A stretch of 64,000 nucleotides of DNA. It comes from Nigrospora sphaerica (lineage: Eukaryota > Ascomycota > Sordariomycetes > Amphisphaeriales > Apiosporaceae). The notes below the pieces were generated by a model. That model searched no databases. It was not told the DNA's origin and saw only the letters and a program-made list of their open reading frames with translations. The DNA lies in assembly GCA_018287875.1 (NCBI GenBank), contig JAGVVL010000025.1, positions 620,001-684,000 on the forward strand, given 5' to 3'. Below are positions 23,921 through 36,220 of this stretch, in pieces (the first letter of the stretch is position 1; each line of letters begins with the position of its first letter). The position numbers were made by a program, and so were the translations under genes.

Positions 23921-26318
23921 GATGCCCAGGACGGGCGGGACGGCGTCAGAAATACTTTTGTTGCGCCCGGCGCCGTAGGGCTGAGGGAGCTGCCTCGCCG
24001 GCGAGATAGCTGGGTCGGCGTCGGGGCTGGTGGCTGGCTCCACGTGGCGGTGCGGGTTGTGGCTTCTCGTTTTCCTCTCTTTCTCCTCCCGCTCTACACG
24101 TACTCTCCCCCTACAGGCCCGAAAATCGTCCCGGGAGCGGGAACCTTTGTAGATTGGACTTTGGGAGCCGAGGGGTACTTACGCCACCCTGAAAGTACCG
24201 AGAGAACCCCCACCAGCATATGTAGCAGAAGGGTTTGCTCGTGCTATCCATCCATGGATGCTATGTGTACTAGTGGGTCTCGCCTCAGACGGGACGGCTT
24301 CAGCCCGCTTAGCAACATCTGCTTTCTTGGTCCTGGAGGCGCTTTGAGCGTCGCGTCTCAGCAATGGCATGTGCCCAAAGTGCTGCGCTATGGTGTTTTG
24401 CAGGGATATCTATCGCGAAGATGTGGAGGGCGACCCCCTTTTAAATGACACAAGCAGAGGAGGCATCGGCCAGCGCCTCACGGTTCACACGCCTATGGCC
24501 AGCATGGCGAGTAGCCCGTGTCCTCCACGAGTAGAAAGCCATACTACCCACAAAACAAACAGTTATTCTGTATGGAGCTCGTAAGTCTTGCTGGGGTAGT
24601 ATAGAAACTTGCGCTACCGGGGGTTGCCGACTCGGCGTCGAAGTGGGCTGTAGGACTGAGTGGTTAGACGATGTGTTAGATTGTGCCGGAGGACGTCAGG
24701 CTGACTTTTGTACGGCCGATGTTTGCGGGAATCCGGGTTTGTGAAACCCGCAAGAAGGTTGAGCCATGACAACGCGTGCCGACTTCGCGGGCTGGGACCG
24801 GTGCAACGACGATCTTGGGGCCGGGGATAGAGTCTCCAGGGGTAATTGGCTTCCCCGTCACCAGGCGTGCGGTGTATGTAGCTTCGCGGGGGAATACTCC
24901 TGGGGCTGGGCGACGTAGTTCCCCCGATCGCCTCACGGCCCAAAGAATGACCACACACCCCACGGTCTCAACATCGGTGTATTCGGGCTCGTGTCTGATC
25001 GAGCCGCGAGAATCGGTGTCATGGGGATGTGAAGAGGGAGCCGAGTGTGGGCATCCCCTCGAGACGCCGGCTTCTGCCCGTCCGCTCGCGCCCGACTCCA
25101 GTCCATTGTGAGATATGGTGCGCAAGGTACCAATAGCTCGCCAACAGAAGGGGATTAGGCCACAGGGAGAACCTTTGTCGCTTTGTTTTGTGGACTTGGA
25201 AAAGAGGTGCTTGGCGACTCTTCCATATCGAGGGGAGGAAGACGGAAGCAGCAATCCGAAATGTACCAAAAGCGCAGCCGCTACATCCTTACGCAAGGGC
25301 GTGGCTTTGGGTTATTTACCGGTTTGGACTAAGGGACTACTACTACTAGCAGGTCAAAAAGATCGTCAAAAACATACAACACCGAGGATTCCCAGGTCGT
25401 CACCGACCCTAGTACTAATTCGGCGCTTTCCAGCTTATCTATGGGAGAGCGGACGGGATCCCGAGTTTTCTGGAAGCTATGGTCGTATGTGGTAGACCGT
25501 CTTATTATCGCCACCCATAATGTTGAACATAATTAACGAGTTAGGCTGGCTCAACTCAGAGCTTGGTTATACTCGGCCAAGGGCGAGACAACGACAGCAT
25601 CAGCTACGGAGAAACACCCCAACTCCCCGTGTTGACAACCGAGTGCCGAGAGGGCTCTTGTGTCGTCCGGCCTCTTAGGTTCAAGGTCCGGGTACCCAGC
25701 TGTCTGTCCCTCGCCAACAGTCCCTTCTCCCGCTGCTCCAGCGATCTGCGGAAGAGCCCCGAGATGTTTTGCTAAGCTGTCTGGGCGTCAACGACCGATA
25801 TGTGCACAGGAGAACAGTGTACCCATGTCGACTTCTATGACAGGTGAGCCGCGTCCGAGGCTCACTTTCATTTTGGGTTTGATGGCCCCGGAGGCTTCGC
25901 CTCGGCTTGGCGCTCCTCGGCCTTCGGTTCAACACCACCAGGAGTCTTCGACCCTCACGTGTTCGTGGCTGAGCAGCCTGCCCCCGACGGCCAGTCGGCT
26001 CGGCTTTGTGAAATCATAACCCAAGACACTGCGGTGCCGTTCGGGATACCCGGCCGGGAGCCGCGTCGAGAAGCGGGGGCGAGAGGTCCAAGGCGGCATT
26101 GCCGAAACCCCAAAAAACCAAAATACACTCTGGATTCAACAAAACAACATTATCCTCTACCTTGGCATATTCCCCCCTCCTGGTCCGTGGCGAGCCTGGC
26201 TTTCTTCGGGGTTCTTCACCCAGCGCCCAGCATGGGTTCCAAAGCCCGTCTCCTTGCTCCCCCATCCCTCCCCCCCTCGACCTACCTCCCTATGCTTCAA
26301 TCCATCTCGTAGCCCACG

Positions 26319-27968
26319 ATGAGCTGGCGCCACGCGGACCGGCGGGCTCTCTCGGTGCCACCGGCGAACGACAGCGAGGACGACGCCGAGGACAAAGCGG
26401 CGGCCTCGGAGGACGACGAGGGCGCGACGCGCACGCGCCGTCGGCGCCGGCGCCGACGACGACGGCCGTGTGGGATCGCGGACGAGCCGGCCGTCGTCGC
26501 GGCGGGGACGCCGCGCGTCCTCGTCGGGGCGCTGGTGGCGTTCGGGCTCGGCGCGGCCGGCGCCTACGCCGTGCTGACGGGGGCGTACGAGGCGGCGGGG
26601 CTGGCGGTGGGGCGGCCGTACGACGCCGGCGCCGGCGCGCCGGCCTTGTTCCGCCTGTACAAGAATAGTGGGTTCGCGGCCTGCGCCGCCGCCGGGCGCG
26701 CGCCCGCGCCGCCGCCCCTCAACTGCTCCCTCGTGCTCGCCGCCGACCTCGACCACCCGTGGCGCCTGGGCCCGGCGCCGCCGCCGGCGCCGGACCGCCG
26801 GGACCGCTACTACTTCATGTCCGGGGCCCGGTACCGGGTCCCCAGGGGCGGCGCCGCGGCCGGCGGAACCGAAGGCTACGGGGACGCCGGGCCGTCGTGG
26901 TGCGACCTCGCCGGCTGCATGGCGGACTGGAAGGTGGTCCCCTCGACGCCGCGCGCCGCTGCCCTCGGGCCTACGGCGCTGGCGGCCTGGTGGTCGCTCC
27001 TGATCACGGCGCTGGGCAGCTTCGGGGCCCTGCGCGGGCTCGTGGCGCGGAAGCCGGCGCGGGCGGGCAGCAGCGGCGGCGGCGGCCCCGGCTGCGCCCC
27101 GGCGGGCGTCCTCGACCGCGTGCTGCTGGCGTGGGAGGCCGGGCAGCTGGGCTTCTGGTGGTGGGCGGTGCCGGCCTCGCTGGGCGACGCCGCCGCCGCC
27201 GCCGCCGCCGGGGTCGCGCCGCCGACGACGCTCACGGGCTGGATCGTGCCGTGGGTGCTGGCCGTCAAGTGCGGCGCCCACCCGTGGTCCTGCTACATGG
27301 CGGCGCCGACGCGCCGCCGCCTGGCTGCCATCCTGTACGCCCTCGCTGCCGTGCAATGGGCCGCCACCGTCTACGTGGCGCTGCTGCTGCTGCGGCGCAG
27401 TCGCCCTCGGCATGGCGCCGCAGCCCTTCCGTCCTACTACGACTGTGACGCGGCCGGCATCGCGGCGGCCCCCGGCGAGTCGCCGTGCTCCGCCGACCGG
27501 CTCTGCGCCTCCCCCTTCCTCTTCCGCAACCCCGACTTCGCTGGCATGGACGAGACGGCCGCCCTGAGCCTCTACGACGCCGTCGTCTACTTCGACATGG
27601 CCGCCTTTCCTCTCTACCTGGCCTTCCGCGCCGCCGCTTCGGTCCTCGGCCGCGGCTTCCCGCGTCTGTGGCAGCGCCTCCGCAAAGCCCACTGGGGTCC
27701 ATTCCGGAGCGAGGACGGGCGCGTAGAGAGCCGGCGGTTGTTGTTGGCTCTCTTTCTGGCTCGAGGATACCTGCATCTGCTCTATGCCCTTCCCTTTTTC
27801 GTCTCGGCTATGGACAGCATCGCCGATAGGAATGCGGGCTGTGCCACGGTGGCTTACGACTTGGGCTGCCGCGCTGTGCATGTCGGCATCAGCCCGAAGC
27901 ACTTCTACCTCGACATTCACGGTTTCGACAGAGGTCTCCGCGTTGTGCGGCAGTGGTTCAACGCTTGA
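26319..27968 (+). CDS. Orphan polytopic membrane protein, function unknown
   Basis: Single-exon frame of 549 aa that I do not recognise. An acidic, Ser-rich N-terminus (about residues 18-35) is followed by ten consecutive Arg (40-49) and then about seven hydrophobic segments: roughly 66-90, 216-238, 266-288, 302-320, 333-358, 416-442 and 473-497. The first long loop (about 91-215) carries an N-glycosylation sequon (NCS, 135-137) and Cys195/Cys200; the loop at about 372-410 carries four Cys. The C-terminus PKHFYLDIHGFDRGLRVV is hydrophilic. DNA is extremely GC-rich, with Ala-coding GCC runs (291-297). Reality as a gene rests on the regular hydrophobic helices, aromatic-rich segments, a CT-rich leader before the ATG and a termination site 630 bp from convergent FKS1. 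Receptor or transporter roles are possible but unsupported. Confidence 0.72.
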   Translation: MSWRHADRRALSVPPANDSEDDAEDKAAASEDDEGATRTRRRRRRRRRRPCGIADEPAVVAAGTPRVLVGALVAFGLGAAGAYAVLTGAYEAAGLAVGRPYDAGAGAPALFRLYKNSGFAACAAAGRAPAPPPLNCSLVLAADLDHPWRLGPAPPPAPDRRDRYYFMSGARYRVPRGGAAAGGTEGYGDAGPSWCDLAGCMADWKVVPSTPRAAALGPTALAAWWSLLITALGSFGALRGLVARKPARAGSSGGGGPGCAPAGVLDRVLLAWEAGQLGFWWWAVPASLGDAAAAAAAGVAPPTTLTGWIVPWVLAVKCGAHPWSCYMAAPTRRRLAAILYALAAVQWAATVYVALLLLRRSRPRHGAAALPSYYDCDAAGIAAAPGESPCSADRLCASPFLFRNPDFAGMDETAALSLYDAVVYFDMAAFPLYLAFRAAASVLGRGFPRLWQRLRKAHWGPFRSEDGRVESRRLLLALFLARGYLHLLYALPFFVSAMDSIADRNAGCATVAYDLGCRAVHVGISPKHFYLDIHGFDRGLRVVRQWFNA

Positions 27969-28598
27969 GCCACAGGGAACAAGAACAACAGCCCAGTGGC
28001 CCACAGCTGCTCTGGGAGGCGTACAAGGAAAGGGTGGATGCAAACGACGGGGAGCCCGTGTCGATAAGGAAAGAGGTGAAGTGCATCGGGCCTCCCCAAG
28101 TTTGGAATGGATCGATCTCTGGTCTTATACACCCACCACCTGAGTGACTTGGGCGTGCCGGGCCGTCTCAAGTCCACCACGACCCAAGGACGCAGAATCA
28201 ACGGGTACATAGCACGTAGTTATTAGTGCCTCCGACCCAGACTTATGAAAAACCCGGGCCCCGAGGCAGAACCGCCCATCACTTGGCCTAGGCTTATCGT
28301 GGTCGTGGCATCTATACAGCAGTTTCATTGATCTGGTCTCGTTGCTCGACGACTGAGCCGTCACCATCATACCTAAGACTCCTTGATATTAACTTGCTTG
28401 TCAAAAACAGACCGCGCAAAAACAAAACACCCCGCGGAAAGCGATGCCTATGACTCTAACGAAGAATACAAACTCGCCGCCCGGGCCCAGGCAAACCGGC
28501 ACTTCTTGTGGCGCCTTTGTGTGCCTGCACTCGAGACCCCACGAGGTAGACGGGTGCCACGCTGCTTCCTATGATACAACAACTGCAAACCGCCGCAC
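27969..28598. other. Convergent intergenic region, orphan membrane gene to FKS1
   Basis: Holds the 3' ends of both genes. I see no frame worth calling and no clear AATAAA. Confidence 0.5.
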
Positions 28599-31500
28599 TT
28601 AAAAGAGGACACCGCCTCCGCCAAAGTCTCTCTTGCCGTCCTTGTTCTTCAGCGCCGCGCCCACGGCGTTGATATCAAGAGGCGTCGACGTGGGGTAGCC
28701 GGCTCGGCCGGTACCCGTCTTCTTCTCTCCGAGCGTGTTGTTGCGCTCCGTGGCATTCTGGTTGGGCTGCATCAGATTCATGGGAATCTGCTTGGCGAAG
28801 CCCTTGAGGTCCAGGAATTTGCCGGCCACGAGCGGGCCAGCAATGAGGGCCACGAAGATGATGAGCAGCACAAAGTAGAGGATCGCGTAACGGACCACTC
28901 TCCTGCGGCGAAGCTTGGACTGCTTCATCGAGTAGATGGGCGGGCGAATCTGGCGACTGTGACGCACAACACATTAGCAACTGCCCGGGATGGAGGCCGG
29001 GAATAAAGAAACGTACCTAGGACGGAGCCAGAACAGCATCACCGAATGCAACGTGTCGATCTTGGGGATGATGATGATAGGCAGCATGAAGAAGAGGAGG
29101 GTGTGGCCGAGGACGAAGTCGGCGGCGAACATGCTCAGCTCGGTGATCTTGCAGAGGAATTCACGCGCAGGCTGGGATATCGTGTGCCAACCCATAGAGT
29201 ACCACTTGCCCGTCCAGAACGCGATGTTGGCCTGGTCCGTCTTCATCTCACGCGTCAGGGCGAAGCACACGATGAGCTTGAGGAGGAATCGTTGCAGAGC
29301 CACGACGGCAATCATACCCAGCACCGTACGCGGGAAGTTGAAGCCCTCGAGGAAGAACATGACCTCAAAGAAGACCAGAAGCATGATGACGGCGATGGCG
29401 TGAGCGATGGCGGCAAGGACCGCACCGAACTTCTTGCAGCACATGCTAAGCAGCGGTCCCATACAGCACGCCATGGCGAAGAACATGATGGCCACACCAG
29501 CGTTGATGGCGATCGGCGCGAAGGCGACGACGCCCACACGGATGAGCGAGCTCGTCGGGTCGATCTTCTTGCTGGACAGCGGCTGTACACCCGTCTGCGC
29601 GTTGATGTAGAGGTACGGCAGCAGGGTGACGGCCACGTACAGGATGGGTGCAATCACCTCCACGAAGAAGATGTTGGTCAAGGGAGCACGCGGGACATCG
29701 GCACCACCCTTGGCGGACGGGTCTCCCAAAGCCTTGCGCTTGTAACCCGTAATTCGCGTACGCGAGAGACGGCAGTAGTTGATCCAAGACGAAGCGTGCG
29801 ATCGCGAGTTACCACGCGACAACCACCGGAGGTAGTCGCGGTAGTCGATGAAGAAGTCGCTCCAGGCAAACTGGTGAGGGTTGTATAGGAAGGGCGAGAT
29901 GACCAGGGCAACGAGCGAGATCCAGAAGTACGTCAGCGCGCCGATCCAGATGGTCGTGGTGGCGAAGAGAAGCATCAGCAAGAGTCGGGCTCCGAAGTAG
30001 ATGGAAGGACCAGCGAAACGCGAGTACAGCACGCCAAAGGGAATGCGGGCCGTGGCGAAACCACGACCGGTACCGATGTAGCGGGCACCACCGAACGTGA
30101 GATCCTCCTCGACGGCGTTGGCGTAGATCTGACACACGAACACCTCGAAGAAGGGCACGAGCGAGCAGATCTGCTTGGCGAAACGAGTAGCCATGCGGAG
30201 AACACCACGCTCCGTCAGCTCCTGCACGCAAAGCGGCACGAACGAGATGAAGACGACGAAGACGATGGAAATGACACTGCGGTAGATCCAGTCGACCAAG
30301 GCATCCGTGTTGGCGCAACCGGTGGGGACAAGAGGGTCCGTGATGGGAACGTTTCGGTTGTACTCGCAAGGAATCGTCTCGTGACGCAGGGCGCCCAAGC
30401 TGAGGAGCGTAATCATGAACAGGTTGACCGACAACATAATGAACATGTTGTTCAAGTGGAAACCGGGATGGGCGTAGTAGAACGACAGGAAGCGGTCAAG
30501 CGGGAGCTGGGTACCGAGGTAGTAGTACTCGCGCGAGAGCATTTGTTCGCCCATACCCGTTCCAATCTTGGTGGTGAAGTTGAGAATGGAGCCGAAACCC
30601 AAATCACGACCCTTACCGCACTGGTAGTATTCGCAGTGCTTGATGCGACCGCCGCGGAGCAGAGCGTTCATACCGGCGTAAATATCCTCGTTCAGGTGGA
30701 GACCCTTCTGAGCCTTCGAGACACCGCCACGCGTGTTCATGAAAATACCGTTCAGGAAATCGGGGTGACCGTAGTGGAGCTTGCCACCGATCTGGGCGAG
30801 AGTACGGGCGAAGAGGGTACCGAACGTCTGTTCCTTTCCGGCGGCGACGTCACCAAGAATACCAATGTTCTCCGAGAAAATGTACTCGCGAGCACCGAGA
30901 ATGGCAACGGGGGCGGGCGAGTTGTTCTTGACACCGGGCGTGTAGGGCGACACGTTGTCCGTCTTCATTTCCTCAAACTCGGCCAGGACGGATCGGATCT
31001 TCAGGCACTCCTCGAGGTAGTTGTCCTGGTTGGCGTCGATGAGCTGGATGTACTCGCCGCGGTAGAAGATGATGGCGTGGTTCTGGTTGTCCGACTTGCC
31101 GTCTCCGAGAATGGGGTTGCCGGACAGCTGAACGCGGAACTTGGGTCGTCGCGTGCCGTTGTCCATAATCTCAGAGTGACCGTCGATGAGAGCAGAGAAC
31201 AGACGGGGCTCCTCGCCCTCGTTCAGCGGGGGCTCCTCATCCAGGTAGGCGATCTGCAGGTCGGGGTAGGCGCGGAGAAGGAACTCGGCGTTCTCCATCT
31301 CCTCCTTCTTGAACTTGGCGAAACGCTGCATGGAAACCATGATCTTGAACTTGCGACGGGACATACGCTCAAGCTCGCGCTCGAGCTTGTCCGAGTTTCC
31401 ACCGAACATCTGGACGACCTCGGGGTTCTCAACGCGGTACAGTAGCTTGATGGCACGGCTGTAGTTCATGAAACCAGAGATGGTACGGTAAAGCGTCTGC

Positions 31501-34500
31501 GAACGGAGCGAGGCCCAGATTCGAGTGCGCAGGGTGTACTCAGGCGCAGAAGACTTGAAACCAATGCAGTAGAAGGGGAGATCGTCAATCTTGGTCTTGG
31601 CCGTGTCCTTCTCGGGCTTCTCCTCATCGCCGTTGAGGCCCGAAGTCTCGTCGGCAAGAATCTTGGTGTCCTTGACGAAGCAATCCCACTCGTGAGGGTG
31701 GAGCTGCTTGAGGTATTCCATCATGGTAACACGGGAGTAAGGCTCATCCTCGCGAATGATTTCACGCAAAGACAGCAGGATCTTTTCGCTGTAGTGGGGA
31801 ATGAAGACAGTGAAGGTGGGCATGTTGTCGACGGGCACCGGCTCCGGAATGGGCGTAGACAGAGACTGCGCGAAGAACGAGATACGTCGCTCGGCCTCGC
31901 TGTGGGACGGGAAGAACTCGGTCTTGAAAGAGTGGTCTTCCTGCGACACAAAGAAGGTGGGCGCCCTCAGGGTACGCTTGCCCTCCTGTTCCGAAGGAAC
32001 CTGGTGGTACAGCAACTTCTGGACGTGGTCAATGGCCAGCAGATGCTCGCGGTACATGGAGATGACGATAGCGTTCCAGATCTGCGAGATCAACACCTTG
32101 GGCTTGTACTTGATCTCCATGTCCGTGGTCGCGAGGATCTTGGAATAGATACGCTTCGGCAGACGGGAGAAGATGTTTCTCCAGGGCGTCCAAATCGAAG
32201 AACCGAGGTAGAAGGACCGGGCGATCGAACAGACCGTGTTCATCAGGACGTACCACAGATAGGTATCCAGGAAGAAGAAGATGAGACCGGTGAAGACCAA
32301 GAGGATGAGGGCGATGGTGGGCTGCCACTTGCAGAGGAGTCCTTCAAAGATCTGGTCGCCGACACAAGACGACACGTTCATGATGTTCAGGTAGCGGATG
32401 GGATCGCGGATGGACAGAGTCAGGTAGCCATACGACTCGCCGAACTTGGCGCCGAAGATGACAGCCCAGATACCGTAGGACAGCGCGCGGTCCATACCCT
32501 GTAGCGACGGCCAACTGGCAGTGAACGTCTGACTGGCCACGTAGCGACGCGAGTTCTTCGTCAGGTAGCTGCCGAACAGGCCACCGAGGGGCATGATGGA
32601 GAAGAACAAGAAGGTGACGATGGCGATGAAGAACTGGACGATGCCGAGAATCAAGGCGATTTTATCGTCTTCGCCCTCCTTCGGCTTGCTGATCATGAAG
32701 ACGTAAACACCAGGTCCCAGATTGACGACAAAGACGAGGAGAAGAAACATCAAACGCTTAGTAAGATGCTGCGCACCCGCCCAGCGGCGCGGGACGTAGG
32801 CCCATTCCGTGAGAGTTGCCAAAATCTGGATGAGCGCCGCGAGAGCACCACCGAAACCGACGACGGACCATTGCTTCGAAGCCGGCGGCTGCTGGTTGCG
32901 TTCTTGCTCGTAGTTGGGAACCAGAAGCGTGGGCGAGTTGTGCGAAGTGTAGAACCAGAACATGGTGAGATGGATCACCCAAATGCGGTTGAAGTTAACA
33001 ATCATGTGGAAGTATGATCGCGTCTCCCTGTACGTCTTGAAGAAGCACTTCTTCCAGTTGACGTCCTTGAGCTTCATGTAGCGCTCGCCAGGAGGCACGT
33101 CGACCAGTTTGCTCTTGTCCTCGAGCACGATGCGCTCGATACCCTCGGGGTACCAGAAGAGCTGGTTGCAGTCATCGTAGCCGATGATCTGGGCGTGGTC
33201 GCGCTCGCGGCGGACGTAGACACCGTCACTGATCTCGTAACCTTGGTCGCGGCAGTACTGGTAAAGAGGCGTGATGACGTTGTTGAGGAAAGTGCCCTCC
33301 TCAACCTGCTCAACGCTGTTCTGGCAAGCAGGGGAGTTGAGGTAGTCGTCGGCGCACTTGAAGATGAAGGCAAGACACTCGGGCATGAAGCGGACCTGGT
33401 TGGCCTCACCCCAGCAAAGCAGGTACAGGGCGATCTGGCGCACACGATCGTGCTGCGACATGCGGTTCATGCGAGTCTTCCATCGGAACTCGGCGGCCTC
33501 GAGACTGTCGTCGCCCTCGAGGTCCTCGAGAGCAGTCGCCTCATCCGTGGCGTCCTTCGTCTTCTTCTTCTTCTTCTTGCCCTTACCCTTCACGTTGGCG
33601 AAGCCGACGGCATCGTCAAGGTCGAGGTGGGCAGCAAAGTACCACTTGCGGTAGTTGGCGTTGTCTCCACCAATGTAGTCGGCATGCAGCGAGAGCAGCG
33701 CCTGGTTGGGGGTCATACGCGAGGCACGCGAGTCGAGCAGCGTCATGAAGTGGTCGTACATGTTCCGCATGCTGTCACGCTGGAAACCAAACTTGCCCGT
33801 CAGATCGAGGAAGATGTCCTCGACTTCCTCCTTGGAGAGGGGGATCTGGGCGTCCGAGGTCCAGGCTGGGTAGGGCTCGCGCGACCGCTGACCAGCAGGC
33901 AGAACATTGCCGTAATCCATGCCGAAGTTGGGAGTCGACGCACCCGATGAGCGGTTACCAGCGTACGAGACCTGCGACGAAGGTGGGCGGTAGCCGGCGC
34001 CACCCTCGGCGTAGCTGTTGTATCGCTCATCGCCGCGGCCGTAGTAGTCCATCTCGGCCGCTCGAGCCATATCAGACCTCATGGTGAAGTCGCTGAAGGT
34101 CTCGGAATCGTCTTCAGGGTGTCGGCCTCCCTGCTGGTCGTAGTACTGGCCGCCGCCCTGGTGGTTGTCATAGTAGCCGTCCTGACCGTAGCCATCCTGG
34201 TTGTCATAGTAGCCGCCATCCTGGTGATACGGGTTGTTGGCGTCGGCATTGTAGTATCCGCTGCAAGAATACAGGGTTAGCACCGGTTCCACACGCAATG
34301 GGCACCCTCGGCCTGTCACTTACGACTCGTCGTAGTAGCCGTCCTGGCCCTGGTGGCCCTGCTGGCCCTGGTGGCCCTGTTGACCGTGGCCATCGTAGCC
34401 ATTGTCATAGTACTGGCCATTGTGGTCGTCGTAGTAGGAATCGGTGTTTCCGCCCTGCTGACGGCCATAACCATCGTCGTACCCGTCGTGATGGCCGCCG

Positions 34501-34550
34501 GCGCCGCCGTTACCGGCAGCACCACCACCACCTCCTGGATAGCCCGACAT
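28599..34550 (-). CDS. FKS1: 1,3-beta-glucan synthase catalytic subunit Fks1
   Basis: Plasma-membrane glycosyltransferase (GT48) that polymerises UDP-glucose into wall beta-1,3-glucan under control of Rho1. Three exons: 34324-34550, 29017-34260 and 28599-28956. The 63-nt intron 1 splits Ser76; the 60-nt intron 2 lies in the conserved LRPSRQIRPP stretch. The product is 1942 aa, the usual fungal length. The N-terminus is Gly/Tyr/Asp/Gln-rich and disordered. The Fks1 domain-1 region, two multi-helix membrane blocks and the large cytosolic catalytic domain (for example [20 protein letters not shown]) are all present. Echinocandin hot spot 1 reads YLTLSIRDP from Tyr688, where yeast has Phe639; the hot-spot 2 region reads DWIYRSVI from Asp1399. 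Apparently the only Fks gene in the window; no truncation. Confidence 0.98.
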
Positions 34551-34552
34551 CC

Positions 34553-34797
34553 CTGCAATGGATGAGGGCTAGGATCAAGAAAGTACGGCTCTGGAAGCGA
34601 AGAGCGTTAGACAAGGTACGTGTGCAGAACGAGCAGGGTGCTCCGAATGACGAGGGTGTAGGTGAGATTCGCGCATTGCGGCTGCTCGGCACCGCGCGCA
34701 ACGCCGTGGCCGGCAAGGCAGAGACAGTGGGGGGTAGGCGTTCTCCGCCGGCCATGCATATGCGAGGGAAACAATGGTAGGGTGGATAGAGACTTAC
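34553..34797 (-). other. Probable 5' UTR intron of FKS1
   Basis: Two bases before the FKS1 start codon the - strand reads CATCCATTGCAG, a good acceptor, and a strong donor GTAAGT lies 245 nt upstream (34797 downward). A CTAAC-type branch sequence (GTCTAACGC) also occurs inside. The pairing is inferred; no transcript evidence is available. Confidence 0.5.
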
Positions 34798-35299
34798 AGA
34801 TCAGAGACGCATGGAAAAGGCCCAAAAGGGTGGGGGAGTGAGGGTGCGAACGAATGGTTGGTCGCTGACGCGCGAAGTCAGGTCGTGTGGCGGATTAAAA
34901 TTACTAGGCAAACTGCCGGTTCGTCGCAACGAGGGAGCAGCTGGGTTGTGGCCGGCCACAGCACGAGCGATGGCGCGTCGTCGAAGTTCCTTGATTACTG
35001 TTGACCTCTAGCGTCCCGGTTCCGCCTTGGGCGAATACGTTGCGTTGCTGAACGGCTGGGGGGGAAGACTGGAAACACTAGCGTATAGTGAGATTCCAGG
35101 CAACTCAATTCGTCGAAGTTGCGTGTTGTATGGTCGCGGTTACTTGGAAAATGATCGACTTGGGTAGGTATTCGGGAACCCGGCGAATTTGAGGTTGGGC
35201 GAGGCCGACGTCGTGGGTTGACTTTGTCGTGTCCACAACAGAAATGCTTCTGCTTCCCAGCTTTAGGTTGACTTTTTCCAACTGCGGGAACGAGTGTAA

Positions 35300-35640
35300 C
35301 GGTGCGAACCGCGAAATCGAACGAAGGGGGGGAAGGAAGGAAGGAAGGAAGCGAATGGACACTCTTTTAAAAATCAAGGCTTTTCCTCTTTCTTTCAGTC
35401 CTCTTCCGTAACTCTTTCTTCTTCGTCCCAGCACTGCGAATCGGCAGAACGAGGAAGAAGAGAAAAAAAAAAGAGAATCAGGTCGGAAAGGGGAGATGAG
35501 AGCAAGGAACCGTCTACGGGGGGAAGGGGGCTGGGAGGGATGTAATAGCAGGAGGGAGGGAACGAATTCGAGAAAGTACAAGGTGGGAATGGAGGAAAGG
35601 AGAAAGGAGCTGCCGACGGGCGATCGAGATGGGGGGGTGG
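35300..35640 (-). promoter_or_regulatory. Pyrimidine-rich promoter/leader of FKS1
   Basis: Read on the - strand this is a dense C/T tract (purine-rich GGAAGGAAGG, GAGGAAGAAGAGAAA on +), 0.8-1.1 kb upstream of the FKS1 start codon and in the orientation expected for a fungal CT-rich core promoter. Confidence 0.45.
35331..35350. repeat. (GGAA)5 repeat
   Basis: Five GGAA units within the purine-rich strand of the FKS1 upstream region. Confidence 0.9.
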
Positions 35641-36220
35641 ATGGTGGCTGTGTGTATGCGTGTGGGCGCGCGAAGGGGACGGCGAGCGAAGGGGACGGCG
35701 AGGTACCTGCACCTGCGCGTGCCAACGGCAGCGCCGCGCATGTACTCGGCGCTACTCGGGGGTGCTGCTGCTACCTGACGGATACCACGACTCCCGCCTA
35801 CGTGTAGCGAGACCCGCTGCCCCCCTAAGATTCAATGTGCATGGGAAAGGGGCAAAAAGGCGCGATGGCCCATCCAGAAAGAAGCAGGATTCACCATGGC
35901 ATCCGAGCAGGGGCCTGAAAGAGAAGCGACAGGGGCCTACCGGGTGGCGAGCTTCTTGGTTGGATGGCCCGCTTCCCACTTGTTCTGATCGTCGCCCCGA
36001 GAAGCCTGCCCCTGATGGTTGTGGCTGTACGCACGAGGTACTTCCTTAACTCCTGTCTGTCTCGAGCCAAGGGACGGACGGGTCTACGAGTACATGGCCA
36101 ACCCCATTCCATCCACTATTCATGGATGGCAGACGCCCAAATGGCAGACGGCCGAGCACGTAGGAACCGCACCCGTTGTCAACAGCAGAACCGACGAGGG
36201 CGCACACCCGTGTCCCAGTC

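Larger units (their letters stand above)
22150..26318. other. 4.2 kb intergenic region, RING-PHD gene to orphan membrane gene
   Basis: Contains the 3' end of the RING-PHD gene, a (TG)10 run and a GAA repeat. Open frames at 22469-22831 (+), 24776-25111 (+) and 24676-25296 (-) are uninterrupted but match no family I know, and the last two overlap on opposite strands. A perfect 7-bp stem hairpin (CGGGTTT, loop GTG, AAACCCG) lies at 24734-24750. The last 160 bp before 26319 are CT-rich and likely the leader of the next gene. Confidence 0.5.

Noticed and set aside
24676..25296. Overlapping opposite-strand frames of 206 (-) and 111 (+) residues
   Set aside because: Both are uninterrupted but neither resembles a family, and each is the shadow of the other; too weak to call a gene.
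26157..28043. A 628-residue open frame on the - strand opposite the orphan membrane gene
   Set aside because: It is an Arg/Gly/Ala/Pro-rich antisense shadow of a very GC-rich coding region with no fold or motif. The + strand frame has regular hydrophobic helices.
29046..32504. Long + strand open frames opposite FKS1 (for example 30381-31445 and 31692-32504)
   Set aside because: Mirror-frame products of FKS1 codon bias, rich in Glu/Val/Leu/His, with no independent domain; the opposite strand is certainly FKS1.
2887..34550. RCE1 and FKS1 as a functional cluster through Rho1 processing
   Set aside because: The biochemical link is real in general, but the genes are 24 kb apart with unrelated genes between, so co-location is probably chance.
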